Virus record (IMG/VR): IMGVR_UViG_3300025736_000103
Span: 1-32,689 of that record
Direction: 5' to 3' (one strand)
DNA from: a virus
Length of the DNA stretch: 32,689 bases
The notes beneath the pieces are model-generated. The model was not told the origin of the DNA and ran no database searches. It saw only the letters and a list, made by a program, of their open reading frames with translations. Of this stretch, positions 22,890 through 30,710 are shown in pieces; positions within the stretch are counted from its first letter, which is position 1, and every line of letters starts with the position of its first letter. The translations under genes were made by a program, and so were the position numbers.

Positions 22890-23084
22890 ATGACAATAAA
22901 CAAAGATGATGAAACGTTGGAACATTTACTTAGACTTGCCGATAATACTGCATCTGGAGTAATATTTCCTTTAATGGTAGAATATGCACTTATGCGTAAT
23001 AGAGGGATAAGAACCGAAGATACAATGGCATATATGGAACAAAGATATGCTGGACCAGGAGTGTTGTATCCCAACATAAAATAA
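22890..23084 (+). CDS. 64-residue protein, unknown
   Basis: ATG 22890 follows AGGTGG; an in-frame TTG 27 bases earlier is less likely. The protein is helical, acidic in its first half, with a GPGVLYPN end. It closes the terminase transcript before a promoter. Confidence 0.55.
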   Translation: MTINKDDETLEHLLRLADNTASGVIFPLMVEYALMRNRGIRTEDTMAYMEQRYAGPGVLYPNIK

Positions 23085-23104
23085 TATTATTTAAATACCT
23101 TAAT
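23084..23104 (+). promoter_or_regulatory. Late promoter element, copy A (21 bases, repeated)
   Basis: A TTTAAATA TATA box lies in a 21-base block that recurs exactly at 26560-26580. Transcription should start near 23120, about 60 bases before the portal ATG, which has its own SD AAAGAGG. Two identical elements suggest co-regulated head genes. Confidence 0.6.
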
Positions 23105-23181
23105 AGTCATTTACATATTAAACATCTATCACCTTACCCCTCTTTGCTTGACTTCTCGGTCATTTAAAGAGGTTAATATTC

Positions 23182-24561
23182 ATGGGAATCCTCGAACTGT
23201 ACAAGAACGCAAGAAAGTATCTAGCTAAAGATAGTGGGCTATTTATGAGTAATGGGAAGGCTAATACTAATAGAGCTCCATTGTTACCAAACTGGTTCTG
23301 GCAAACGGCATTAGGATCACCGAGAGGTATCAATGTAATTGAACTTAGACAATTCGCTAAATCTAATTGGTATCAGATGGTTAAGAGAACTATCAAGAAT
23401 CAAATTATGTTAACTGATTGGGATATAGTTCTGACTAATGAAGATGAAAATACTGATGAAAAAGTTTATCAAGAAGATATTGAGAAGATAAAACAATTAT
23501 TGAATTTCCCGAATAGGAATGGTATGACATTTGGTGAATTATGGGGAACTTACCTTGATGACCTTTTGGATCTTGATGCAGGAGTTATTTGGAAGGGGAG
23601 AAATGTTAGTGGTGAATTAACTGAATTATATTCTTATGATGGTGGAAGATTCTTATGGAAGATTGATCAACATGGAATTCTTGACCATTACTTACAATTT
23701 TCATTCTTATTTCCAACATCAGCCCCACTTCCATTCGATAAAGATGAATTGATATATGGGAAGATGGGTGTTAATAATGACATGTATCCTTATGGATGGT
23801 CACCTTTACAATCAATTCAACAAATCATTGAAATTATGATCCAGAGTGCAAGACAAAATAAAGAATTCTTTGAAAACAATTCTATCCCTGATGGGTTAGC
23901 TCAAGTTGATATGGATCAAGATGCATTGGATAGATTCAGAGCATATTGGCAACAACAAACTAAAGGGCAAGGGAGTAAGTTAGTTTTCACTAACGTTCCT
24001 GTTAATTTTGTACCAATGACTATGAGTAGGAAAGATATGCAATGGTTAGAAGGTGAGAAATGGTATTTCCATTTAATCTTTGGTGCATACGGATTAAGTC
24101 CTGCTGAAGTTGGATTCTATGATGATGTTAATCGAGCTAGTCAAGAAGGACAAGAAAGGACCACCGTTAAGAATGCAATAAGACCTTATTTAGTTCACAT
24201 TGCAGATAAGATTAATAGAGAAATTATCCCTGAATTGATTGATCATAAAGAGTTAGAATTCAGATGGTTCCCTAAAGATGATCAAGCAGAGAAGTTAGAA
24301 CATGAACAAACCATGGCTAAACTTAATGCTAACGTAATTACAATTAATGAAGTTCGAACCATGGAAGGTAAAGAACCTGTTGAATGGGGAGATCAACCAA
24401 TGGCGATGGCAATGCAAGAGCGAGCAGCTGAAATGATGCCAGATAATGGTAACAAAGATAATTCTAAAGACAATCCTAAAGATAAGAAGAAAGAGGAGGA
24501 AAAAGAGGATGCGAAGAAACTATATCAAAAGCTCTTCACCTCTTTCGTGAAACGTGGGTAA
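23182..24561 (+). CDS. Portal protein
   Basis: The 459-residue product has the portal pattern: an N-terminal ALGSPRGI...ELRQFAKSNWYQMVKRTIKNQI, the wing segment YGWSPLQSIQQIIEIMIQSARQNKEFFENN, and AYGLSPAEVGFYDD...RTTVKNAIRPYL. A Lys/Glu-rich tail follows (435-455). Portals form the dodecameric ring through which DNA enters the head. It lies after terminase and before the morphogenesis gene, as expected. SD AGAGG before the ATG. Confidence 0.88.
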   Translation: MGILELYKNARKYLAKDSGLFMSNGKANTNRAPLLPNWFWQTALGSPRGINVIELRQFAKSNWYQMVKRTIKNQIMLTDWDIVLTNEDENTDEKVYQEDIEKIKQLLNFPNRNGMTFGELWGTYLDDLLDLDAGVIWKGRNVSGELTELYSYDGGRFLWKIDQHGILDHYLQFSFLFPTSAPLPFDKDELIYGKMGVNNDMYPYGWSPLQSIQQIIEIMIQSARQNKEFFENNSIPDGLAQVDMDQDALDRFRAYWQQQTKGQGSKLVFTNVPVNFVPMTMSRKDMQWLEGEKWYFHLIFGAYGLSPAEVGFYDDVNRASQEGQERTTVKNAIRPYLVHIADKINREIIPELIDHKELEFRWFPKDDQAEKLEHEQTMAKLNANVITINEVRTMEGKEPVEWGDQPMAMAMQERAAEMMPDNGNKDNSKDNPKDKKKEEEKEDAKKLYQKLFTSFVKRG

Positions 24562-24832
24562 TTCTGATAGTGAATTAATGGCTAGTGACCAGAATCATGA
24601 GTCATATGCTGATGATGCAAAAGCAAGACGAGTATTAGAAGTTGATAGTGAAGGGAATGTAATTTCTAAAGCTGAAGTAGTAACAGAAGGAAGTCAAACT
24701 AAACAATTAATTCAAGATAATGCAAGTGAGGAGTTATTAACTAATATCCTCAAAGAATTAAAAAAAATGAATACACATCTAATGATATTAACGGATACCG
24801 TTATTCAAAATAGTGATGTGGGGGTACAATAA
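24554..24832 (+). CDS. 92-residue acidic protein, unknown
   Basis: A GTG start at 24554 overlaps the portal stop; an ATG at 24578 is an alternative. Neither has an SD, so reinitiation after the portal is likely. The product is acidic with a C-terminal amphipathic helix. Minor head or connector role possible. Confidence 0.5.
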   Translation: MGNSDSELMASDQNHESYADDAKARRVLEVDSEGNVISKAEVVTEGSQTKQLIQDNASEELLTNILKELKKMNTHLMILTDTVIQNSDVGVQ

Positions 24833-24833
24833 A

Positions 24834-25013
24834 ATGTCAGATATGATTAAAGATGGAACTAACAGTTGGGTGTCTGTAAATGTTCAATTTAATGAAGCAG
24901 TTATTCTTAAAGCAGAAGATGATGATAAGATGACTTTAACTATTAATGATGAATTGAGTGGCTTACTCTATTTGAGAGTTGGTGCAGGTGCTAAAGTGGA
25001 GGATAGAACTTAA
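24834..25013 (+). CDS. 59-residue protein, unknown
   Basis: GGGGGT precedes ATG 24834. The chain is short, beta-rich and acidic. Its stop overlaps the next ATG by one base. It could be a small head-assembly factor. Confidence 0.55.
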   Translation: MSDMIKDGTNSWVSVNVQFNEAVILKAEDDDKMTLTINDELSGLLYLRVGAGAKVEDRT

Positions 25014-26074
25014 TGTTAGAATTAAACTTTGATGTATTCTGGGATCATTTCCAGAAGCAGGACAGATTAAAAAATCAAGATAGACGTAAGTTGCATTACC
25101 TGGAAGATTCTAACAAGTTTACTCTTTACCTTAAATCCGCTAAATATTGGGAATATTTCACAACTATTACTATTGATAAAATAATGGAGTTTGGTGGACA
25201 GTATGAAGTTGATAGGGAACAAGCAGTTAAAGATTTCAAGAAAAGTTTCTTACATGGTGCAATGCCACTGAAAGTTAAAGAAGAAGTAGTTGATAATTTA
25301 CCTCCTGTTGAGAAGAAGTTAGCACCAATAACTGCAGAGGAAGTAAAACCATATGCTGATTTCTTAGAGGGTGAGTTTAAGAAGTGGGAGAAACAGATAT
25401 TAAGTTTTGTTGATGTAACGTTATCAGATACACTTATTGAAAAGACATTTGGTGAATTTATGAGTAGATTGTTCAATGTAGTAAACACAGCTACTTTTAG
25501 AACTAAACTGACTGCAGCAATTAAATGCGTATTCATTGATGGGATTGAAGAAGCAGAGTTAGAGATTGATGTTGATATTGGTTTTGATGAGGATTTTAAG
25601 AATGATGTTGAAGTGGCAACGAGTAGACAATTAGATGGATTTTATATTAATGGTAAACCTTGGGCTGGTCTAAAAGGAGTAGCTGGTGATGTTCAGAAGG
25701 AAATTAGGGAATTAGTTGTTAAGGGAATTGAAACTAAATCATCTTCTAAAGAAATTAAAGATAATATTAAAGGAACAATGAGTAAATATATTGGAACTGA
25801 CGTTACTGAAGGACGGGCAATGAAGATTGCAAGGACTGAATCAAATAGGTACAGAAACAGTGCCAAAGTTAAATCATATGAAAAGAGTGGTCTTATTGGG
25901 TTAAAACGGTGGGAATCGTTTGTTGATGATAGAACCTCTGATATTTGTAAAAGGTTAGATGGGCAGGAAGTTACATTGGATCAATCATTCTTAGATATTG
26001 ATACTGGTAAGTCTTTTCCTCACCCTCCCTCACATCCATCGTGTCGCAGTACAGTATCTTTTGTACTAATGTAG
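25013..26074 (+). CDS. Head morphogenesis protein (SPP1 gp7 / Mu gpF type)
   Basis: The 353-residue protein ends in the typical module: AMKIARTESNRYRN, then LKRWESFVDDRTSDICKRLDGQ, and finally HPPSHPSCRSTVSFV at about 338-352. This family helps prohead assembly or DNA ejection and occurs next to the portal. The N-terminal 200 residues are helical and acidic. No fusion or frameshift. Confidence 0.9.
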   Translation: MLELNFDVFWDHFQKQDRLKNQDRRKLHYLEDSNKFTLYLKSAKYWEYFTTITIDKIMEFGGQYEVDREQAVKDFKKSFLHGAMPLKVKEEVVDNLPPVEKKLAPITAEEVKPYADFLEGEFKKWEKQILSFVDVTLSDTLIEKTFGEFMSRLFNVVNTATFRTKLTAAIKCVFIDGIEEAELEIDVDIGFDEDFKNDVEVATSRQLDGFYINGKPWAGLKGVAGDVQKEIRELVVKGIETKSSSKEIKDNIKGTMSKYIGTDVTEGRAMKIARTESNRYRNSAKVKSYEKSGLIGLKRWESFVDDRTSDICKRLDGQEVTLDQSFLDIDTGKSFPHPPSHPSCRSTVSFVLM

Positions 26075-26082
26075 TTCAATAA

Positions 26083-26097
26083 TTTTTATATATAAGT
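26083..26097 (+). promoter_or_regulatory. TATA box for the endonuclease gene
   Basis: TTTTTATATATAAG lies about 25 bases before ATG 26115, which lacks an SD. This is the spacing of a leaderless archaeal transcript. The insert therefore appears to have its own promoter. Confidence 0.5.
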
Positions 26098-26114
26098 TTG
26101 TTTTCTTTATAGTT

Positions 26115-26555
26115 ATGACTTTTAAAAAAGGACAAATACCTTGGAATAAAGGAAAAACACATAGTGAAAAAACTAAAGAAAAATTAAGAAAATAAATTCT
26201 AAAACAATATTGTGATGGAACAAGAGATAAATTTGAGATAACTAAATCTGCCAATGAAGCAAAAAGGAATATTACATTAAAGAGATTTAATGAAGGGAAA
26301 TCAAAAAGAATGATTGGGAAAAGAGGATATTGGTTAATTTATCTACCTAAGGTAGAGTGGTATTTAGAACATCATTATATATGGGAAAGGTACCATAAAA
26401 GAAAAGTACCTAAAGGTTTTAACATTCACCATAAAGATTTTAATCCATTAAATAATAATATTGACAATTTAGAATTAATGACAGCAAGTGAACATTTAAA
26501 ATTACATTACACCAAAAGGAACATTGGTTCTGATGGTCGATTTCTACCTAACTAA
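26115..26555 (+). pseudogene. HNH homing endonuclease with NUMOD3 repeat, broken by an in-frame TAA
   Basis: ATG 26115 opens a frame with the NUMOD3 pattern IPWNKGKTHSEKTKEKLRK, typical of the DNA-binding tail of phage homing endonucleases. TAA at 26193-26195 interrupts it. The same frame then continues without stop to 26555 through an HNH domain (NIHHKDFNPLNNNIDNLELMTASEH). The catalytic His and Asn residues are intact, so the stop looks recent. Translation could restart at ATG 26310 and yield an 81-residue HNH core; a weak GAAGGG lies upstream. Insertion between two head genes is typical of free-standing homing genes. Confidence 0.85.
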
Positions 26556-26559
26556 ATAA

Positions 26560-26580
26560 ATATTATTTAAATACCTTAAT
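26560..26580 (+). promoter_or_regulatory. Late promoter element, copy B
   Basis: Exact repeat of the 21-base block at 23084-23104, with the same TTTAAATA box. The predicted start coincides with ATG 26597, so the first transcript ORF would be leaderless. Probable promoter of the protease-capsid transcript. Confidence 0.6.
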
Positions 26581-26596
26581 GTGTATTAAAAGTGGT

Positions 26597-26677
26597 ATGA
26601 TAGGTAAAAAATACAAATATGGATATATGGAAAAGCACAAATCATTAAAGTCTTTTGTTTTGGAGGGATTAAAATGA
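26597..26677 (+). CDS. 26-residue leaderless leader ORF
   Basis: The ATG lies about 27 bases after the TATA box and the stop overlaps the protease start (ATGA). It is basic and aromatic. It may be a leader peptide that couples translation of the protease gene, or a microprotein. Confidence 0.4.
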   Translation: MIGKKYKYGYMEKHKSLKSFVLEGLK

Positions 26678-27474
26678 AAACTGATAAAATGATAAGGTGT
26701 TGGATGCCAATTTCAAAAGGTCTCGATGGTGAATTTGTTGGTATTCTTTCTGATGATTCTATTGATAGAGACGGCGAGTTTATGACAAAAGAACTATTAC
26801 AATCTTGGGCAATGAATAAAAATGTTCTACCAATGTTAGCTAATCATGAAAATAAGATTGAAAAGTTAGTTGGTGGATGGACAGATAAAAGGTTAATTTC
26901 AAAAGGTAAGAATAATGCATTAACTGCCAAACCATTTTTTCTTGAATCTAACCCATTGGGTAGACAAACTAAAGCTATGGTTGAAGAAGCATTATCAAAA
27001 GGACTTAATGTTGGTATTTCTATTGGTGCTATTCCTCATGAGACAGTTAAGAAGGAAATGGATGGGAAAGAACATTTAGGATATAAGTCAGCGGAAATAG
27101 TAGAAGCTACTATTGTACCTATACAATCAAATCGTAATGCTAGTTTCACTAGTCTTGCAAAAAGTTTTGATATAGAAGTAAATAAATTGGAGGGTTCCAA
27201 AATGAGTGAACAAATTACAAAAGAAATTCCTGAAGAAGTTCAACAAGAAGAAGCAGTTGCTGAAGTTGTTGAAGAAGTGAAGGAAGAAGTTAAAGAAGTA
27301 GTAGAAGAAGTTAACCCTGAAGTTAAAGTTGAAGCCGAACCAGTTGTTGAAGAGAAAGCAGAAGAAGTACCAGCTGTTGATCCTCAAGTAATTGTTGATG
27401 AGAATAAATCATTGAAAGAAGACGTTTTAAGATTAACTAAAGAATTGCGGATATTAAAGGTAAGGCAGTTATGA
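26674..27474 (+). CDS. HK97-type prohead protease with C-terminal scaffold-like region
   Basis: The 266-residue protein has His58 (LANHEN), Ser116 (VGISIGA) and Glu144 (EATIVP), the pattern of the HK97 prohead serine protease (family S78). This enzyme matures the capsid by cutting scaffold and capsid N-termini. Residues 177-266 form a distinct acidic Val/Glu-rich coiled coil, like a scaffold, and carry their own start (see 27202). GGAGGG precedes ATG 26674. A protease fused in frame with its scaffold recalls lambda C/Nu3. Confidence 0.88.
   Translation: MKTDKMIRCWMPISKGLDGEFVGILSDDSIDRDGEFMTKELLQSWAMNKNVLPMLANHENKIEKLVGGWTDKRLISKGKNNALTAKPFFLESNPLGRQTKAMVEEALSKGLNVGISIGAIPHETVKKEMDGKEHLGYKSAEIVEATIVPIQSNRNASFTSLAKSFDIEVNKLEGSKMSEQITKEIPEEVQQEEAVAEVVEEVKEEVKEVVEEVNPEVKVEAEPVVEEKAEEVPAVDPQVIVDENKSLKEDVLRLTKELRILKVRQL
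27202..27474 (+). CDS. Nested scaffold protein from an internal start in the protease gene
   Basis: Met177 of the protease is preceded by GGAGGG, 6 bases before ATG 27202, a better SD than many gene starts here. It would give a 90-residue acidic coiled-coil protein, the size and character of capsid scaffold parts. In phage lambda the scaffold Nu3 is made the same way inside gene C. This is inference from the signal and composition. Confidence 0.6.
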   Translation: MSEQITKEIPEEVQQEEAVAEVVEEVKEEVKEVVEEVNPEVKVEAEPVVEEKAEEVPAVDPQVIVDENKSLKEDVLRLTKELRILKVRQL

Positions 27475-27581
27475 AAGGAACTGTTGAAAGTAAAGCAGCT
27501 ATTGAGAAAATGTATAACAAACCATTAGCAGAAGTATTAACTATTAAACAAATGCTTCAAGCTAATATAGGAGGAAATTAA
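27471..27581 (+). CDS. 36-residue helical protein, or frameshifted end of the scaffold
   Basis: The start overlaps the protease stop (ATGA). The same frame is open from 27441 and reads as a natural continuation of the coiled coil (ADIKGKAVMKG...). Either a coupled microgene, or the C-terminus of the scaffold reached by a -1 shift. No independent SD is visible. Confidence 0.45.
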   Translation: MKGTVESKAAIEKMYNKPLAEVLTIKQMLQANIGGN

Positions 27582-27582
27582 G

Positions 27583-28635
27583 ATGGGATTTGGAACAATG
27601 GGAATGAACGATTATGAATCATTCTATCATTTTGACAAAGTTTTTGGTAAAGCTGGAGTAAATCACGAAGAGTGTTATTATTCTGGTTTGCAAGGTAGTA
27701 AAAAAGAATGTGATGAGAAAATAGTAGAGATGAATAAAACTTGGAATCAAGTTCAAAAAGGTCCTTCTTTGGTCACAACTAGTGGTGGAACTTATACTGG
27801 TTATGGTATGATGCCTCCTTTCTTAGATCCAAGTATTGTTGATAAAACTATGCGGGAAACTCCTTTAGTAAAATTGTTACCTAGACGTGCAATTAGGGGA
27901 AGAAGTTATGTTTACAACATTATTACAGCAAAAGGTGGAGCAAGTTTCTTAGCAGACGACGCATCTTTAGCGGATCAAGTTGATACTCGAAGTACATCAA
28001 CTGTACATATGAAATACTTATACGCGGTTGGAAGAGTAACTGGACCTGCACAAGTAAGTGGACAAGGATACCTTAACTTATTAACTGAAGATATTCGAGT
28101 TAAAACTGCAAGTATGAATGAAGCATTAGAGAATGAAATCATTAACGGAAACACATCAACAGATGCAAATGGTTTTCAAGGTTTAATTCAAACTATCTCA
28201 ACTAACAGCAGTGCTAACGCTGGTGCAAGATTAACTTTAGAACAGTTTAGAACTGATACTAACACTTCATTCGAAGCTAATGGTTTAATTGACTTAGCTG
28301 TAACTGACGGGCAAACTCAACAATACATGAAAGGATTGTTACAAGACTTCCAAAGAAATGTTGAAAGACCAAGTGGCAGTATGGATTTCGGTATTCCTGA
28401 CGCATTTATGTTTGATGGTATCTTGATCATTAAGGACAGATATATGCCAACAACTGCAGCATCTCGAAGAATATTATACTTAGATACAAGATATTTATTC
28501 TTAGCGGTACTTCAAGACATTACTTTTGAAGAGTTAGCAAAAACCAACGATAGTCAAAAATACATGCTAAAATGGTACGGAGCATTGGTTGTTACATTCG
28601 AATCAGCTATGGTGCAAAGGACTGGATTAGCTTAG
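27583..28635 (+). CDS. Major capsid protein (HK97 fold)
   Basis: The 350-residue protein lies behind the protease/scaffold gene with a strong SD (GGAGG). The HK97 pattern is seen in the order: N-arm and spine helix region (1-60), P-domain with the TASMNEALENEIINGN block at about 179-194 and GFQGLI, then the A-domain with DAFMFDGILIIKDRYM and SRRILYLDTRYLFLAVLQD. Whether its N-terminus is trimmed by the protease is not evident. Confidence 0.85.
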   Translation: MGFGTMGMNDYESFYHFDKVFGKAGVNHEECYYSGLQGSKKECDEKIVEMNKTWNQVQKGPSLVTTSGGTYTGYGMMPPFLDPSIVDKTMRETPLVKLLPRRAIRGRSYVYNIITAKGGASFLADDASLADQVDTRSTSTVHMKYLYAVGRVTGPAQVSGQGYLNLLTEDIRVKTASMNEALENEIINGNTSTDANGFQGLIQTISTNSSANAGARLTLEQFRTDTNTSFEANGLIDLAVTDGQTQQYMKGLLQDFQRNVERPSGSMDFGIPDAFMFDGILIIKDRYMPTTAASRRILYLDTRYLFLAVLQDITFEELAKTNDSQKYMLKWYGALVVTFESAMVQRTGLA

Positions 28636-28647
28636 GAGGAAAAACAA

Positions 28648-28899
28648 ATGGCAGATCACACAAGTGGAACTGTTGTTGCTTCTCCATTAGGTGACTTTTG
28701 GTTAGGTACAATAGAATTAAGTAATGGACAAGATGCTGATAATGTAGGTATTCAAGCTATTATGGGTAGAAAGATTGGGGGAATTGCATTTGCAAATGCT
28801 AATTCAGGAACTTGCTCTTTCAGTACTACATCTGGAACCGTAACATTATCCGGAACAAGTAACTTTGTCTTTTTTCAAGCATTGAGTAAAGCACAATAA
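28648..28899 (+). CDS. Small beta-rich protein A1 (possible capsid decoration)
   Basis: The 83-residue product follows the capsid gene with SD AGGAGG. It is nearly all beta-type with Gly, Ser and Thr, and is clearly a paralogue of the next gene (identical first 8 residues, then GDFWLG shared). Small abundant beta proteins behind a capsid gene are often decoration or spike proteins. Candidate role only. Confidence 0.6.
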   Translation: MADHTSGTVVASPLGDFWLGTIELSNGQDADNVGIQAIMGRKIGGIAFANANSGTCSFSTTSGTVTLSGTSNFVFFQALSKAQ

Positions 28900-28951
28900 A
28901 AATATATTTTTTTATTTTTTATATTTTTTACAATTAAGAGGTAAATAAAAA

Positions 28952-29203
28952 ATGGCAGATCACACAAGCGGAACAGTTGTAGCCTCTCCTTTAGGAGACT
29001 TTTGGTTGGGTTCAGTTGAAGTAACTGGAGCAGCAACAGGAGATAATATTGGTATTCAACATATCATGGGTAACAAAATCAATGGAATTACTTATGCTGT
29101 AGCAGGTTCAGGAACAGTAACTTTTAGTACTACATCTGGAACTGTAACGTTGGCAGAATCTAGTAACACTGTATTTTTTCAAGCAATAAGTGAAAATCAA
29201 TAA
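28952..29203 (+). CDS. Small beta-rich protein A2, duplicate of A1
   Basis: This protein is identical in length (83) to the previous one, and its start MADHTSGTVVASPLGDFWLG repeats exactly. The middle has diverged while the TFSTTSGTVTL end is kept. Separate SD GAGGT. The DNA between the pair is T-rich and may attenuate transcription. Confidence 0.6.
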   Translation: MADHTSGTVVASPLGDFWLGSVEVTGAATGDNIGIQHIMGNKINGITYAVAGSGTVTFSTTSGTVTLAESSNTVFFQAISENQ

Positions 29204-29243
29204 AAATATTTTTATTTTTATTAACAAATAGGAGGAAAAAACC

Positions 29244-29489
29244 ATGGCAAGTGGAACAGTAGAATATGTCGTTGAAACGATGAACACTAACAAGGAAGTT
29301 GTTAGATTAAACGTTGACGATGAGGATACATATACAAGTAGAAAATTTAATACTATTCAAGCAGCAGAAGTAACAGGGAATGCTGATTCAGATGCACACA
29401 TTAACGTAACTTTTAGTGGAACAGTGGCAACTGTAAATTGGGCTTCAGTAGCAAAGAGTGATTGTACATTAGTCTTGTGGGGTGAATAG
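29244..29489 (+). CDS. Small beta-rich protein B1
   Basis: This 81-residue protein follows SD AGGAGG and is the first of a second paralogue pair. Shared with B2: a beta segment ending TYTSRKF/TYLTRKY, then TIQAA, HINVTFSG and a final LWG. It may trimerise as capsid decoration or form the connector; unproven. Confidence 0.6.
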   Translation: MASGTVEYVVETMNTNKEVVRLNVDDEDTYTSRKFNTIQAAEVTGNADSDAHINVTFSGTVATVNWASVAKSDCTLVLWGE

Positions 29490-29735
29490 ATGGCAGCGGC
29501 AACAGTATTAAGAGTCATTGAATCACCTGATCCAACAGAAGAAGTTGTAGTATTAACTGCATCTGATGGTGAAACGTACTTAACAAGAAAATATACAACC
29601 ATTCAAGCAGCAAGTGTCAAATCTAATTATAATACTGATTCCCACATTAATGTTACATTTAGTGGGGCAACAGCAACAATTAATTGGAATGGACAAACTG
29701 ATAAAATGTGTACATTAACTTTGTGGGGAAGATAA
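29490..29735 (+). CDS. Small beta-rich protein B2, duplicate of B1
   Basis: Same length (81) as B1 and the same order of conserved blocks, including HINVTFSG and the LWGR end, but about half the other positions differ. It starts directly after the B1 stop with GGGGTGA as SD. Confidence 0.6.
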   Translation: MAAATVLRVIESPDPTEEVVVLTASDGETYLTRKYTTIQAASVKSNYNTDSHINVTFSGATATINWNGQTDKMCTLTLWGR

Positions 29736-29736
29736 A

Positions 29737-29994
29737 ATGGTAAAAGCAGAAAGTAAAGTTGTTCATGTAAAAACTGGTGGTAAAGGACATGATTGTGTCT
29801 GGCATACTTTTTACAGAGGGCAAGATATTCCTGAGAATTTAGTTCAACCATATTTAGCACATGGTGGAATTATTATGAAGGAAGAAGTTAAAATTGTAGA
29901 ACCAGTAAAAGAGGTTCCTAAAGTTGAGGAAAAGGTTGAAGAAGTTAAAACTGAAAAACCAAGGCGAAGAACTACTCAAAGACAAAGTCTTTAA
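29737..29994 (+). CDS. 85-residue protein with a basic Arg-rich end
   Basis: The N-terminal half (1-45) is compact and contains one Cys and two His. The second half is an acidic Val/Glu/Lys run that ends in PRRRTTQRQ. SD GGGGA. The design resembles a small protein with a charged linker; a head-tail connection role is possible by position. Confidence 0.5.
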   Translation: MVKAESKVVHVKTGGKGHDCVWHTFYRGQDIPENLVQPYLAHGGIIMKEEVKIVEPVKEVPKVEEKVEEVKTEKPRRRTTQRQSL

Positions 29995-30064
29995 GTAACC
30001 GTAACGGCGAGCTGTCTCCTCTGATTAGCAGCTGATAATAATTAATTAAGGAGGAATAAATAAA

Positions 30065-30673
30065 ATGGGAGATTTAAACGATCGACAATATGGTAGTCAT
30101 GTTAAAAATTTAACCAGTGGTACAAACTCTGGTATAAACACAGTTTTTGGAGTAGTTGGTGCAGGTAAATATACTGCAGCAGATCCAACATTAACAGATG
30201 AACAATTCGGATTCTTTAGAGTTACTAGTTCTGGGGAGTTAATGACTTCAACTACTAATCTAGCTTATGAGACTGCAACAGATTCAAATAAAGTATTTGA
30301 GATTAATCCAATAAGTGAACATCATACTGAGGAAACTTTAGCAGATGTAACTAATGGTACAGCGGGAACGTATGATTATCACGTTGACATGGATGGATTT
30401 AGAACTTTTGCACTTCAATATAGTTTAAGTGGAACTTCAGGAATAACTGTATTAGCAAGTCTTCAAGATGATGGAACTGCAGTAGCTTCATGTTTGTTTA
30501 CTGATGTGACTAATACCTGGTTTGGCAGTGGCAGTTTTGCAACAAGTTCTGGAACTAGTGGAATAATTCAAAGAGATGTTCCAACGTGTGTAAAGTATTT
30601 AAGGTTTGAAGTGGATGCAACTGATGGAAATAGTTTAGCAGATTGGGCATTGTATTTCAAGAAATTATATTAA
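30065..30673 (+). CDS. 202-residue beta-rich structural protein
   Basis: AAGGAGG lies before the ATG. The protein is rich in Ser, Thr, Gly and aromatic residues; the second half (95-200) reads as a beta sandwich (DMDGFRTFALQYSLSG... then LRFEVDATDGN). It lies between the small beta proteins and the adhesin, so it is probably a virion part such as a tail, neck or fibre protein. Family not recognised. Confidence 0.6.
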   Translation: MGDLNDRQYGSHVKNLTSGTNSGINTVFGVVGAGKYTAADPTLTDEQFGFFRVTSSGELMTSTTNLAYETATDSNKVFEINPISEHHTEETLADVTNGTAGTYDYHVDMDGFRTFALQYSLSGTSGITVLASLQDDGTAVASCLFTDVTNTWFGSGSFATSSGTSGIIQRDVPTCVKYLRFEVDATDGNSLADWALYFKKLY

Positions 30674-30710
30674 ATATTTTTTATTTTTTAATATTTATAA
30701 TAAATAGAAA

